Shown: one piece after another, positions 7,896-16,659 of the stretch
Numbering within the stretch: the first letter of the stretch is position 1
How the letters are laid out: each line of letters begins with the position of its first letter
Assembly: GCA_903926605.1 (NCBI GenBank)
Contig: CAIYJV010000215.1
Span: forward strand, 1-42,114
Direction: 5' to 3'
DNA from: an uncultured Bacteroidota bacterium
Lineage (GTDB): Bacteria > Bacteroidota > Bacteroidia > Chitinophagales > Chitinophagaceae
Length of the DNA stretch: 42,114 bases
Translations under genes and position numbers: made by a program
The notes under the pieces: model-generated
What the model was told of the DNA's origin: nothing
The model's database searches: none
What the model saw: only the letters and a program-made list of their open reading frames with translations

Positions 7896-9347
7896 TTAAA
7901 ATCTGAAATAAATAAATGGATTGAAAGTAGAAACCGTAATTCTTCCCGCCGACAGAATAAAGATCGTGAGGCAGGTAAACATCATGGCACAGTGCATTTT
8001 TGCCGAGTATTGACCATAATAGACTTTTTGCTGAATTTTTTTGCCCAGTTCACTCACGGTGAGAAATGAAAAAACAAATGCGATGATCAGGAGCACGATA
8101 TACTCTTTGTCTATTCTCCAGCCCTGTGTCATATCAAATTTCCACTTGGTGATGACGTCCGGATGCCAGGAAAACATACGTTTGAAATAGCCGATTGCAG
8201 GATGAAAATACTCTATCTTAAAAAACACCCATCCCATCAGCACAACCGGAAAAGTATACAGGCAGGCGGCTTTCCCCATTTTTTGCAGCCACTTGCCCAG
8301 AAACAAACGCTCGATGACTAGGAAAAAACCATGGTAGGCACCCCAAACCACAAACCCCCATGCGGCACCATGCCACAGACCCGATGCCAGAAAGACCAGC
8401 CACAGATTGAAGTAGAGTCTCAGCTTGTTGTTTACGCGGTTGCCACCCAGGGGGATATACAGGTAGTTGCGCATCCAGCTACCCAGGGTCATGTGCCAGC
8501 GGCGCCAAAAATCTGTTATAGAAACGGCGGTATAGGGATTATTAAAATTCTCAGGAAACCGGAAACCCATCATTAGGCCCAGTCCGATAGCCATATCCGA
8601 ATAGCCCGAAAAGTCGAAGTAAATCTGGAATGTATAGCTTAAAGCGCCAAACCAGGCCATGCTGGTTCCCAATTCTTCCATCGGAATTTTGAAAATAGCA
8701 TCTGCGGCGGCCCCGATCACATTGCCTATCAGTACTTTCTTGCCCAGACCCAGACAAAAGCGGTAGAACCCACGCAGTTTGTTGTCCAGCGTCTCGTGGT
8801 CAAAATGATCGTATATCTGATCGGCAAAATCGTGAAACCGGATAATGGGCCCTGCAATCAGTTTGGGAAACAGGATAATGTACAACTGGTAGTCCCAGAA
8901 GTTGCGCAAGGGTTTGTGCACTTTCTTGTATACATCCACCACATAGGTCACCGTCTCGAAGGTGTAGAACGAGATACCTATGGGAAGCAACAATTTTGCC
9001 CAGGTGATGGGTTTGACACCGGCATGCTGTAGCAGGTGATTTATGTTTTCTACAAAAAAATTGCAGTATTTAAAATAAAAGAGCAGCCCCAGGTTTATGC
9101 TCAGCGACAGGCACAGCAGTGCAGCCCTGAGCGGTTTGCGCTGTTGATGCGACATCAGGCGTACCACATAAAAATCTATGACCGTGGTGCCAAGAAGCAC
9201 AAAAACAAATTTGGGTGCTCCCCAGGCGTAAAAGAAAACGCTACCAAGCAGTATTACTGCATTTTTGTATCGCCTGTCTGAAAAATAGTAAACGAAAAAA
9301 AATATAGGCAGAAAATAGAATATGAATGTGATGCTGCTGAAAACCAT
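7896..9347 (-). CDS. MBOAT family O-acyltransferase (AlgI-like)
   Basis: This 483-aa polytopic inner-membrane protein has about ten hydrophobic segments. MBOAT hallmarks are 'YFDFSGYSDMAIGLGLMMGF', 'FWRRWHMTLGSWMRNYLYIPLGG' (His285) and the active-site 'SGLWHGAAWGF' with the invariant His326. AlgI proteins move acyl groups from a cytoplasmic donor across the membrane for sugar O-acetylation. The tight coupling to the following SGNH-domain gene is the standard AlgI-AlgJ arrangement. A DltB-like role in modifying another envelope polymer is the alternative. No strong promoter was found upstream. Confidence 0.93.
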   Translation of the reverse strand: MVFSSITFIFYFLPIFFFVYYFSDRRYKNAVILLGSVFFYAWGAPKFVFVLLGTTVIDFYVVRLMSHQQRKPLRAALLCLSLSINLGLLFYFKYCNFFVENINHLLQHAGVKPITWAKLLLPIGISFYTFETVTYVVDVYKKVHKPLRNFWDYQLYIILFPKLIAGPIIRFHDFADQIYDHFDHETLDNKLRGFYRFCLGLGKKVLIGNVIGAAADAIFKIPMEELGTSMAWFGALSYTFQIYFDFSGYSDMAIGLGLMMGFRFPENFNNPYTAVSITDFWRRWHMTLGSWMRNYLYIPLGGNRVNNKLRLYFNLWLVFLASGLWHGAAWGFVVWGAYHGFFLVIERLFLGKWLQKMGKAACLYTFPVVLMGWVFFKIEYFHPAIGYFKRMFSWHPDVITKWKFDMTQGWRIDKEYIVLLIIAFVFSFLTVSELGKKIQQKVYYGQYSAKMHCAMMFTCLTIFILSAGRITVSTFNPFIYFRF

Positions 9348-9545
9348 GTTCTTTTCTGTGAATAGGGTAAAGGTAAAAAAAAGTACCTATTCAGTTGCGA
9401 ACGAAGTGGAAAAACCAGATTTTGCCCAGATTTTTGGCTGAAGGTTCCCAACCAGACAGTCTGATCATGTCGCCATTTAGAGGTCCCGCCCATAATATTC
9501 TGCGCGGCAGCAATGAAGAAATTCTGCGAATAATGACCTGCAAAA

Positions 9546-9576
9546 TTTGTCACTACCGTAAAAAATATTACTTTTG
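9546..9576 (+). promoter_or_regulatory. Promoter of tRNA-His
   Basis: TTTG (9546-9549), 19 nt, TACTTTTG (9569-9576) is a perfect Bacteroidota consensus with ideal spacing. It ends 18 nt before the tRNA. Confidence 0.75.
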
Positions 9577-9594
9577 CGCTTCCCTAAAACACAC

Positions 9595-9669
9595 GGAGGC
9601 TGTAGCTCAGTTGGTTAGAGCATCAGATTGTGGTTCTGAGGGTCGAGGGTTCGAGACCCTTCAGCCTCC
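9595..9669 (+). tRNA. tRNA-His (GTG anticodon)
   Basis: A full cloverleaf can be folded by eye. The acceptor is GAGGCTG/CAGCCTC plus the extra G-1:C73 pair special to tRNA-His, with G-1 at 9595 and C73 at 9669. The D stem is GCTC/GAGC, the anticodon stem TCAGA/TCTGA encloses TTGTGGT (anticodon GTG), and the T arm carries TTCGAGA. The 3' CCA is not encoded in full and must be added after transcription. Confidence 0.97.
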
Positions 9670-9689
9670 CATTAAAGAGAAAATAAATG

Positions 9690-9720
9690 AAGTGCTTCAT
9701 CTAAAATGGAGCACTTTTTT
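9690..9720 (+). terminator. Rho-independent terminator after tRNA-His
   Basis: An 11-bp stem (AAGTGCTTCAT with ATGGAGCACTT, one G-U pair) and a CTAAA loop lead into a run of Ts. It lies 20 nt beyond the tRNA and ends a short, single-gene transcript. Confidence 0.8.
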
Positions 9721-9724
9721 ATTT

Positions 9725-9754
9725 TTTCTTCCATTTCCTAATTTTGTATCTTTG
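9725..9754 (+). promoter_or_regulatory. Promoter of the DUF3127 gene
   Basis: TTTC (9725-9728), 18 nt, TATCTTTG (9747-9754): perfect -7 box, one mismatch in -33. It overlaps the tail of the tRNA-His terminator and leaves a leader of about 45 nt before ATG 9807. Confidence 0.5.
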
Positions 9755-9806
9755 AACCTGTTTTAATAGAAATTTTATTTGTAGTAATCTTTAAATTGTG
9801 TAAAAT

Positions 9807-10238
9807 ATGAGTTTAGAAATCACCGGTAAGCTGCTCAAGAAGTACGAAGCAGTAGATGTTAGTCCCAAATTCAAAAAGAGGGAGTTCGTGTTGGAATTGT
9901 CTGAAGAAATCAGTGGAAATACCTATATTAATTACGCTGCGATGCAATTGGTCAATAATAAATGTACTGTTATAGACCAGTTTCAGGAAGGCGATATGGT
10001 AAAAGTGAGTTTCAATATTCGCGGATCAAAATGGGTGAAAGACGGAAAAGAGCGGTATTTTTCTAATCTGGATGCATGGAGGGTAGAGCGTTTCGACGGA
10101 TCGACATCCAATGCCCAGTACGCTCAGCCAGCTCAGAACAACTATAGCAACCAGAGCCAGCCTGCTCAGAACAATTATTCCGGTGCGGGTCAGTTTAATA
10201 ATCCCTCAACGGAAGCAACCGATGATTTGCCATTCTAA
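9807..10238 (+). CDS. DUF3127 protein, SSB-like OB-fold
   Basis: This 143-aa protein has an N-terminal beta-rich domain (residues 1-95) that matches the DUF3127 family of Bacteroidota: 'ITGKLLKKYE', 'KKREFVLEL', 'GDMVKVSFNIRGSKW' and 'YFSNLDAWRVE'. A low-complexity Gln/Asn/Ser linker follows (about 98-133). It ends in the acidic 'DDLPF', closely resembling the C-terminal tip of single-stranded-DNA-binding proteins that recruits repair and replication partners. A role in ssDNA or nucleic-acid binding is inferred from this SSB-like layout. The last 17 nt overlap the next gene. Confidence 0.85.
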   Translation: MSLEITGKLLKKYEAVDVSPKFKKREFVLELSEEISGNTYINYAAMQLVNNKCTVIDQFQEGDMVKVSFNIRGSKWVKDGKERYFSNLDAWRVERFDGSTSNAQYAQPAQNNYSNQSQPAQNNYSGAGQFNNPSTEATDDLPF

Positions 10239-11946
10239 TCGTTTTATAAACTATTGCAAAACACAACGGCTACGATCAGCCGTTGTGTTTTGCTTATGTG
10301 CAGTACTGTTTGCATCCTGCCACAGTATGCCAGACCATGCACGCTACATACCCAAGGATGCAGTGGTAGTGGCTGGTATCAACCTGCGTTCGCTGAGTAA
10401 GAAAATAGCCTGGAATGTGATAACAGGTAGTAAGCTGTTTAAAGAAATGCAACAGCGTCTGCCACAGAAGAATGCCAACGATGCCGTGACGGGCATAGAA
10501 AAGTCGGGAATAGATTTTGTAAACACCATCTATTTTTATGTAAAACCCGACAACAGACTCAAAGGGGGCAACCGCCTTTGCGCATTGGTTCCGCTTTCGG
10601 ATGCTGGCGATCTGGAGAGCTATCTGAAAAAAGTGATCCCTGATTTTCAGGTGTCGCAAAGAGGCGACCGTAAGGAAGGTGTGATCAAAAACCTGATGTA
10701 CGTATCCTGGAACAAAAAATTGCTGATCATAACCAATATGACGGGTGCAGATGGAGCTGATTACATGGATCTGCTGAAGTCGGGCGGTGACGCAGCCAAC
10801 AAGGCTGCTGACCAGACCGAGAACAATGCGGAAATGGACAATGCTTTTAACGTAACCGCCGAAAACTCACTCGTCAACAACAAACATTTCAAGAATCTGG
10901 AGACCAATGGCCATGACATTACCATCTGGGTAAACTACGACCAGCTGATGAGCCAGTATATGAATGACAATGTGGCTGGAAAAATGGGCGGACTTTCCCT
11001 GAGCAACACGCTTTGGAAAGATGCTGCATTTGCGGCTGGTTTTGATTTTAAATCGGGCAAAATATCGGGCGACCTGGATTATTATGTATCCGAGGAACTG
11101 ACCGACATAGGTAAAGATCTGGGCTCTATAGATGTGGACAAGGACATGACGCAACGCCTGCCCATGAAAAATATGGATATGGTTGTAGCATGGCATTTGT
11201 CGCCATCGGGCCTCAAAAAATCTATTGAAAAAACCGGATTGCTGGGCCTCGTAAACCTGGGATTGGGTTCGCAGGGATTGTCATTCGACAATGTGATGGA
11301 TGCCTTTAGCGGCGATATGGCTTTCGTGATGAACAATCTGAGCGTGAAGACTATAGTGGAAGAAGACGAACTGATGGGTCAAAAAGTAAAGCACGCTACC
11401 CAGAAACCCGGCATGGATATGACCTTTGTGATAAAGATGAACAAGAAGGAAAATTTCCTGAAGATGTTTGATATGTACAAGGAGATGGCAGGTTTTTATC
11501 CTTACGGGCACGCCAAAGACTGCTACGCATATCCGCTGGACACGAAAGACTCTTTATTTTTCCTGATCAACGACCGGTATCTGGCTGCATCCAACAAGTA
11601 TGAAAACGTTGAGGGCTATATTAATGGCAAGTTTAAGTCAGAAGGTCTGCCGTCTATTGTAAAATCAGGTGTGCTTGGGCATCCGGTAGGCATGGTCATG
11701 GACATCGCCGAAATGGTAAAAAATATTGATCCGGCCATTGTCACTACGCCACACGACAGCGCAGTACTGGCAGTAAGTAAAAAGTTGCTGAGCAGTATTT
11801 CTATAAACGGTGGAACTTTTAAAAACAACTCATTCGGATCACATATTGATATTAATTTTACAAATTCGGACGAAAACAGTATTATTGCGTTAATGGACTA
11901 TGGTCTAAGAATAAGCGACGCAGAAAAACTGAATGGCGACAACTGA
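10222..11946 (+). CDS. DUF4836 family lipoprotein
   Basis: This 574-aa protein is a predicted envelope lipoprotein. The signal peptide (about residues 13-32, basic 'KTQRLR' then a hydrophobic run) ends in 'LFASC', giving lipidated Cys33. The mature start 'ARYIPKDAVVVAGINLRSLSKKI' matches the DUF4836 family seen almost only in Bacteroidota, whose function is unknown. I chose ATG 10222 because it leaves the full signal peptide. It overlaps the DUF3127 gene by 17 nt. A longer reading from 10111 would run through the overlap and looks spurious. A perfect 16-bp inverted repeat lies inside the signal-peptide codons. Confidence 0.86.
   Translation: MICHSNRFINYCKTQRLRSAVVFCLCAVLFASCHSMPDHARYIPKDAVVVAGINLRSLSKKIAWNVITGSKLFKEMQQRLPQKNANDAVTGIEKSGIDFVNTIYFYVKPDNRLKGGNRLCALVPLSDAGDLESYLKKVIPDFQVSQRGDRKEGVIKNLMYVSWNKKLLIITNMTGADGADYMDLLKSGGDAANKAADQTENNAEMDNAFNVTAENSLVNNKHFKNLETNGHDITIWVNYDQLMSQYMNDNVAGKMGGLSLSNTLWKDAAFAAGFDFKSGKISGDLDYYVSEELTDIGKDLGSIDVDKDMTQRLPMKNMDMVVAWHLSPSGLKKSIEKTGLLGLVNLGLGSQGLSFDNVMDAFSGDMAFVMNNLSVKTIVEEDELMGQKVKHATQKPGMDMTFVIKMNKKENFLKMFDMYKEMAGFYPYGHAKDCYAYPLDTKDSLFFLINDRYLAASNKYENVEGYINGKFKSEGLPSIVKSGVLGHPVGMVMDIAEMVKNIDPAIVTTPHDSAVLAVSKKLLSSISINGGTFKNNSFGSHIDINFTNSDENSIIALMDYGLRISDAEKLNGDN
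10256..10293 (+). terminator. Perfect 16-bp hairpin, terminator-like, inside the lipoprotein signal-peptide codons
   Basis: GCAAAACACAACGGCT (10256-10271), a 6-nt loop, and its exact reverse complement (10278-10293). The arms are A-rich on the left and T-rich on the right, as in an intrinsic terminator. It starts 17 nt after the DUF3127 stop but lies within the DUF4836 reading frame, so it may attenuate rather than fully end transcription. Confidence 0.6.
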
Positions 11947-12050
11947 AAGGAGAAAAAGCAGTAGACAAGCAAACCGTTTTTTGTAGTCTACTGTCTAATA
12001 AATACAGAGTTATTGATAATAATATCTTTTTTAGCGAAAAATAAATTGCA

Positions 12051-13187
12051 ATGAAAAAGTACCAATTACCGGTTTTGGGAATCATGTCTGGCCTGTTGCT
12101 GACCTGGATGACGGGATGTAACAAGCCAATGAGTGCTGTAGACAACAACAGCGTGATTCAGACTCCGTACACCATGTATTTCGGAGACTCTACCGGTACT
12201 TTATACAATACTACCGACGGTATCACCATTCAAAAAGTGCCGTTTCCCGCCGACGGAAACGCTTTCAGGGCTATTGTGACCTCAAAGGGCAATGTGCTTT
12301 TTGCCAAAAACAACCTTTCCAATCCGGTACGGCACAATACCCATTTGTATTACAGCTCCAATAACGGGCTGATTTTTAATGTATCCTATGATTCCATTAA
12401 GTCGTTGCCCGGAATTGCCGTGAATGGTTTGCCTTACGACATTTTCCAGACCTGCATATTGGACATACCTAAATGGAACCGTATCTACGCATTGTCTAAC
12501 GACACCTGGTCTGACGACCTTCTTGGGATGGTGTATAGTTTCCAGAACGGCGCCTGGGGTTCCTGGACAAAAGAGGTTTTTTATAACCCCGACCGGATGG
12601 CTGCCCCACTGCCAATGGCAGTTACCTCTATGACGCTTACTAAAAGCAATGTACTTTACGCTATTGATGCAATTAACCATCGTACTATTTACCGTACAGA
12701 CACTTTTAATACTACTTTATTCAACGAGACCACCTCAAATATATTCGGAGCCGGCGTTCCACTGCCCACAACCGGTTTCTTTACCCTGGGTCATTATAAT
12801 GACGAACTTATAGCAATTGACAATAGCGGTTATAACACCGCGTACTACAGCGACGACTCTGGATACACTTGGGTACCTTTTTCCGGTTTGCCTGCAAATA
12901 TGCCTTTGTTCGTAGTAGGCTCTCCGTTTGAAGAACAGTGTTTTATTGGTACCGGAGGTGCGGGTCTGTACATTCTTAATCTCAATACACATGCGTTTCA
13001 GGCCTGCAACAATGGTTTGCCGTCAGATTGCGTCGTGCGTGGCGTAGTTGGCAAAGAGAATATCTATAAGAACGGTCGCAAAGACAAGTATGTGTTCATA
13101 GCCACCAGCAAAGGAATCTTCAAAAGTTCGGATCTCGGAGAAAACTGGACCAGGGTTGTAGCCGGAAGCTATACGGCAATTTATTAG
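12051..13187 (+). CDS. Lipoprotein with beta-propeller (BNR/Asp-box-like) repeats
   Basis: This 378-aa protein begins with a lipoprotein signal 'LLLTWMTGC', lipidated Cys23. The rest is beta-rich with recurring blocks such as 'YYSDDSGYTWVPFSGLP' and, near the C-terminus, 'FKSSDLGENWTRV'. These resemble Asp-box (S-x-D-x-G-x-x-W) loops of sialidase-like propellers and photosystem-stability-factor-like proteins. The catalytic arginines of a sialidase cannot be recognised, so I call it a surface propeller of unknown ligand. It follows the DUF4836 gene by about 100 nt with an imperfect inverted repeat between. Confidence 0.75.
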   Translation: MKKYQLPVLGIMSGLLLTWMTGCNKPMSAVDNNSVIQTPYTMYFGDSTGTLYNTTDGITIQKVPFPADGNAFRAIVTSKGNVLFAKNNLSNPVRHNTHLYYSSNNGLIFNVSYDSIKSLPGIAVNGLPYDIFQTCILDIPKWNRIYALSNDTWSDDLLGMVYSFQNGAWGSWTKEVFYNPDRMAAPLPMAVTSMTLTKSNVLYAIDAINHRTIYRTDTFNTTLFNETTSNIFGAGVPLPTTGFFTLGHYNDELIAIDNSGYNTAYYSDDSGYTWVPFSGLPANMPLFVVGSPFEEQCFIGTGGAGLYILNLNTHAFQACNNGLPSDCVVRGVVGKENIYKNGRKDKYVFIATSKGIFKSSDLGENWTRVVAGSYTAIY

Positions 13188-13273
13188 TCGCAACCAGGCC
13201 TCTCCGTGTATAATCGCAATGCAGGCGCGCGTTTCTAACGTGTAATTGACCGCCAATTTTTGAACAGAAATAA

Positions 13274-13489
13274 ATGAAATCCAGGAACGATAGCTTCATA
13301 AACCGCATCAGCTACATCCTCATGTGGGTGGCAGCAGGGGTTGCCGCGATTGGTGGTGTTATGGCCCTTGCCAGTTATTTACGCTACGGAAATAATAATT
13401 TCAACCGCGACAATATTGCGTTATTTGTGCGTTTTGCCATTTTCGCCATCCTGCTCTTTGTGTACCGGAAGATATTTATCCGCCGGTAA
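13274..13489 (+). CDS. Small hypothetical membrane protein
   Basis: A 71-aa protein with two predicted membrane helices (about residues 13-36 and 48-64) and a basic C-terminal tail 'YRKIFIRR'. No family recognised. It lies 86 nt after the propeller lipoprotein in the same direction and converges on another small membrane protein. It could be a chance ORF, but the amphipathic design and a clear start favour a real gene. Confidence 0.6.
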   Translation: MKSRNDSFINRISYILMWVAAGVAAIGGVMALASYLRYGNNNFNRDNIALFVRFAIFAILLFVYRKIFIRR

Positions 13490-13602
13490 TGAGTCTGGGA
13501 AATGCAGTCTTTTTATTCCAACCTGACATAGTACAGCCAAAAGGGATTTCAACTCCCTTATATCCCTTGGTTTGCAAAGTAGAGACACTGAAAAAAATGT
13601 GT

Positions 13603-13860
13603 CTATATTTTTTTATCAGAATTGTCTGTTGCAATAAGACTTGACATAAAGATGGCACACCCTGTTTTCCGCCTTATTCGCTCGGCAAAATAAACGCCCA
13701 GACCAGCGCCACAAAAACCGATAGCGACCGTCAAAACCATCCCGGCCGTTCCCGGAATTTTGTGATAGACAATAAATGCGATCAGCCCCCCAATTAGGGT
13801 AGGGCTCAAAAATATCTGCAACCAATAAAAGGCTTCTGTAATAAAGTTTATGAATTTCAT
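13603..13860 (-). CDS. Small hypothetical membrane protein
   Basis: From ATG 13860 this reads 85 aa beginning 'MKFINFITEAFYWLQIFLSP'. There are two hydrophobic segments (about residues 12-32 and 38-58), then a basic region 'ERIRRKTG'. A longer frame back to 13962 adds residues that do not look like a natural N-terminus. No family recognised; function unknown. Confidence 0.6.
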   Translation of the reverse strand: MKFINFITEAFYWLQIFLSPTLIGGLIAFIVYHKIPGTAGMVLTVAIGFCGAGLGVYFAERIRRKTGCAIFMSSLIATDNSDKKI

Positions 13861-14066
13861 ATAGGTGGGTTTACCACAAAGGTAAATATTTATTTTTTTT
13901 GCAAGTATAATTATAATCCGCACTTCAATTCTTCCACCTTTTTTCGGCAGCCGGGCATGCACATTGCGTTTAGCTGTTTGCCGCCTTGGGGAGAAAGCAC
14001 GACACTAAACAACGCTCAAATGCTGCATTGCATAAATTATTTCTTGACTTTAGAATTGCCCCGGGA

Positions 14067-15155
14067 CTAACGTTCGTCGAAATCTATTACGACACGTTCT
14101 GTACGCGGATGGCTCTGGCAGGTAAGCACAAATCCCTTTTTCACTTCGTCGGGTTCGAGGGAGTAGTTCACTTCCATTTCCACTTTGCCTTCCATCAGCC
14201 TGGCCCGGCAGGTACAGCATACGCCGCCCTTGCAGGCAAAGGGCAGGTCGGCACCGGTACGAAGGGCCGCATCCAGTATGGACTCTCCATTGTAGGGTAC
14301 CTCCATCTCAAATGTAGTGCCATCTACCGTTATCGCTACTTTGCTCATCGGTCCTTTGTCCTCCTTGTGGGTAGCCACCCATGCTTCGTGCGACGCCTTG
14401 GGCTGCTCCGGAGAAGTAAAGAGTTCTATGTGAATATGGTTGGCGGCCATACCCATTTCTGTAAGCTGCGCACGCACGGCGAGTAACATGTCTTCGGGAC
14501 CGCAGATAAAGGCTTCGTCTATTGAATTAAGATCGAGGAAGTCAGTACAGATATCGTTGCACTTTGCGGCGTCTATGCGCCCGTTGAACTGGCTCACATC
14601 CATGAGTTCGCGGCTCAGTACGTGCATCAGCGACACACGATGCATATACTTGTTTTTGAGCGCTTCGATCTCTTCGCGAAAAATAATAGACGTCCTGGTA
14701 CGGTTGCCATATATGAGGGTAAACGTACTACCGGGCTCGTTTTCGAGTACGGTCTTCAGAATACTCATGATGGGCGTGATGCCACTGCCCGCGGCGAAAG
14801 CCAGATAGTTTTTGGGCTTTTCAGCTTTGATTTTGGAAATAAAATTTCCGTTGGGCGGCATGGTCTCGAGCAGGTCGCCCACCTTTAGCGATTCATGGGC
14901 CCAGGTCGTGAATTTGCCCTGTTCCACTTTTTTTATTGCTACACGCAATTCGCCGTCATTCACACCAGAACAAATGGAATAGGAACGCCGGATGTCGGCA
15001 CCGCCTATCTGCTTGTGAAAAGTGAGGTATTGCCCCGGTTTGAAGCGGAATGTATCTTTAAGATCTGCTGAAACTTCTAATGCTACGGAAATACAATCCG
15101 CCGTTTCCTGTCTGATATCCTGAACCCTGAGGGGGAAAAATTTATGAGCTGACAT
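14067..15155 (-). CDS. PaaE-type flavin/2Fe-2S oxidoreductase
   Basis: This 362-aa electron-transfer enzyme has three domains in order: an FAD-binding ferredoxin-reductase barrel (about 1-105, with 'RRSYSICS'), an NAD(P)-binding domain ('AAGSGITPIMSILK' and 'FICGPEDML'), and a C-terminal plant-type 2Fe-2S ferredoxin. The cluster ligands are visible in 'CKGGVCCTCRARL' plus a later Cys in 'LTCQSH'. The layout is that of PaaE, reductase of phenylacetyl-CoA epoxidase, and of similar reductases. No paaABCD genes are nearby, so it may serve another oxygenase or desaturase. ATG 15155 is preferred over TTG 15167. Confidence 0.9.
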   Translation of the reverse strand: MSAHKFFPLRVQDIRQETADCISVALEVSADLKDTFRFKPGQYLTFHKQIGGADIRRSYSICSGVNDGELRVAIKKVEQGKFTTWAHESLKVGDLLETMPPNGNFISKIKAEKPKNYLAFAAGSGITPIMSILKTVLENEPGSTFTLIYGNRTRTSIIFREEIEALKNKYMHRVSLMHVLSRELMDVSQFNGRIDAAKCNDICTDFLDLNSIDEAFICGPEDMLLAVRAQLTEMGMAANHIHIELFTSPEQPKASHEAWVATHKEDKGPMSKVAITVDGTTFEMEVPYNGESILDAALRTGADLPFACKGGVCCTCRARLMEGKVEMEVNYSLEPDEVKKGFVLTCQSHPRTERVVIDFDER

Positions 15156-15164
15156 ACTTGCGCG

Positions 15165-15172
15165 CAAATATA
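15165..15172 (-). promoter_or_regulatory. -7 box for the PaaE-type reductase gene
   Basis: The minus strand reads TATATTTG, a perfect TAnnTTTG box, only 10 nt before the ATG at 15155. No clear -33 TTTG is seen. The transcript would have almost no leader. Confidence 0.35.
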
Positions 15173-15390
15173 AGGAATGCGGCTAACATAGCTGGCATGG
15201 CAGTTGGGTAAGGGTGTAATTCAAGTCTTCACATCCTGAATTTGTTCCACTTTTTCAGGGTTGGGATTCTCGTGTTTCCGGCAACCGGTGGGAGCACCCC
15301 ATCAGGGCTGATTGCTTTTCCAATTATAATATGCAGGGTTTCGAATTGCCCCGGACGGTAAGGAATACCCATCCTGGAACACCAGTGTTT

Positions 15391-15981
15391 TTACTGCACA
15401 TTCAGCGTACCGAATGTATACACTATGGTAGGTTGAACATTACCCGTGGTGGCCGTGTCTGCTTCGTTTACGGTCATAGACACCACTGAAGTGGAAATAG
15501 TACCAGAACCGCTGATGCGGAATCCGTTTGCGTTCACCGTAGGGGTGATGGTAAATTGTGATCCGGAGGAGGTGCAGCTACTCAATACAATAGGTGCGTT
15601 GAAATGGGTTTTGTAATTGCCGGCTCCGTTCACTATTTCGGCCTGCAGGGTCATGCCCGCGTACACAGCATCGTTGTTGTAGTTAAGTGTGACGCGGTAA
15701 TTGTTGAAGGCGCGGGCGGGCGATTCGTTGTCGGTTCCGTTGCCGGTATATATGTTGGCGTATGTAGTGCGGAACACGGTGTCGCAGTATGAGCCGCCCA
15801 GGCCGGCGGGACAGGTGCAAACACCGTTACTGCACGAACCACCATGATTACAAGTAATCCCCGAACACGAATCCTTGGATTTGGAACAGGAAGAATATAT
15901 GGCGGTGCCGGCTATTGCGACAACAACGAACAAACCGAGAATGAAGTGGCGAACGGAAAGCATAACTTGTATATTTCGCAT
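15391..15981 (-). CDS. Lipoprotein with a single EGF-like domain
   Basis: This 196-aa protein has an N-terminal hydrophobic segment ending in 'IYSSC' (Cys32), a likely but not ideal lipobox. Residues 39-66 form a textbook EGF-like module: cysteines at 39, 44, 50, 55, 57 and 66, spacing C-x4-C-x5-C-x4-C-x-C-x8-C, with 'CPAGLGGSYC'. The rest (about 75-196) is a Thr/Asn/Ser-rich beta domain I cannot name. An EGF-like module on a bacterial surface lipoprotein suggests a binding or adhesive role (inference). An alternative ATG at 15963 would shorten it by six residues. It stands alone between the reductase and the oxidoreductase operon. Confidence 0.8.
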   Translation of the reverse strand: MRNIQVMLSVRHFILGLFVVVAIAGTAIYSSCSKSKDSCSGITCNHGGSCSNGVCTCPAGLGGSYCDTVFRTTYANIYTGNGTDNESPARAFNNYRVTLNYNNDAVYAGMTLQAEIVNGAGNYKTHFNAPIVLSSCTSSGSQFTITPTVNANGFRISGSGTISTSVVSMTVNEADTATTGNVQPTIVYTFGTLNVQ

Positions 15982-16057
15982 TTAGTATGCGTAAAAATAC
16001 AATTTTTTTTCATTTTTCTACCCGTTGGTATTTCTGTTACCACCGGTTTTATCAAAG

Positions 16058-16612
16058 TCAGGAGAGTACCTGTACGGGCTTCACACATTTTTTGCCGCCC
16101 GCAATGGCCTTCTCGTTTTCCGGTATCAGATTGTGCCTGCGTACCGGCAGTGATTTTTCAAGTCCTTTGTGGATGTACTCGTCGTCTATTATGGGCTTGA
16201 TCTTCAGGAATGCGCCCAGCACAAACATATTGAACACCTTTGCCAGACCTACCTTTGCGGCTTCGTCGGCGGCTTCGATGGTATAAATATTGATGTCGGT
16301 GCGGGTGGGATGGTGCACAATACCATTCGGGTCATAGATCAGTACGCCGCCGGGTTTTACCGAGGGCTCGAACTTATCCATGGACTGCTGGTTGAGTATG
16401 ATGGCGGTGTCGAACTTATTGAGGATCGGCGAGCTGATACGCTCATCGCTCAGGATAACGGTGACATTGGCAGTGCCTCCACGCATTTCGGGGCCGTAGG
16501 ACGGGAACCAGCTCACTTCCTTATTCTGCATCATTCCGGAGTACGCCAGAATTTTACCCATGGACAGTACGCCCTGTCCGCCAAATCCTGCTATGATAAT
16601 TTCTTCAGTCAT
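16058..16612 (-). CDS. 2-oxoacid:ferredoxin oxidoreductase, gamma subunit
   Basis: This 184-aa subunit opens 'MTEEIIIAGFGGQGVLSMGKIL', the standard gamma-domain start, followed by 'SWFPSYGPEMRGGTANVTV', which helps hold CoA and the active site in this enzyme family. It is the last gene of a four-gene operon. A longer start at 16660 would overlap the beta stop by one base (TGATG). That could couple translation, but family proteins begin at the 'MTEEI' position, so I use 16612. Which keto acid is used cannot be told from this subunit alone. Confidence 0.92.
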   Translation of the reverse strand: MTEEIIIAGFGGQGVLSMGKILAYSGMMQNKEVSWFPSYGPEMRGGTANVTVILSDERISSPILNKFDTAIILNQQSMDKFEPSVKPGGVLIYDPNGIVHHPTRTDINIYTIEAADEAAKVGLAKVFNMFVLGAFLKIKPIIDDEYIHKGLEKSLPVRRHNLIPENEKAIAGGKKCVKPVQVLS

Positions 16613-16659
16613 TGTTTGTTCTTTTATTAGTTGAAGTTGTACAGGGTTTCCCGGCTTCA

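Noticed and set aside
9395-9766. 123-aa plus-strand frame running through tRNA-His
   Set aside because: It translates the tRNA and its terminator; not a gene.
14053-15354. GAATTGCCCCGG on both sides of the PaaE-type reductase gene (14053 and 15343)
   Set aside because: Only 12 bp, flanks differ; too weak to call an insertion scar.
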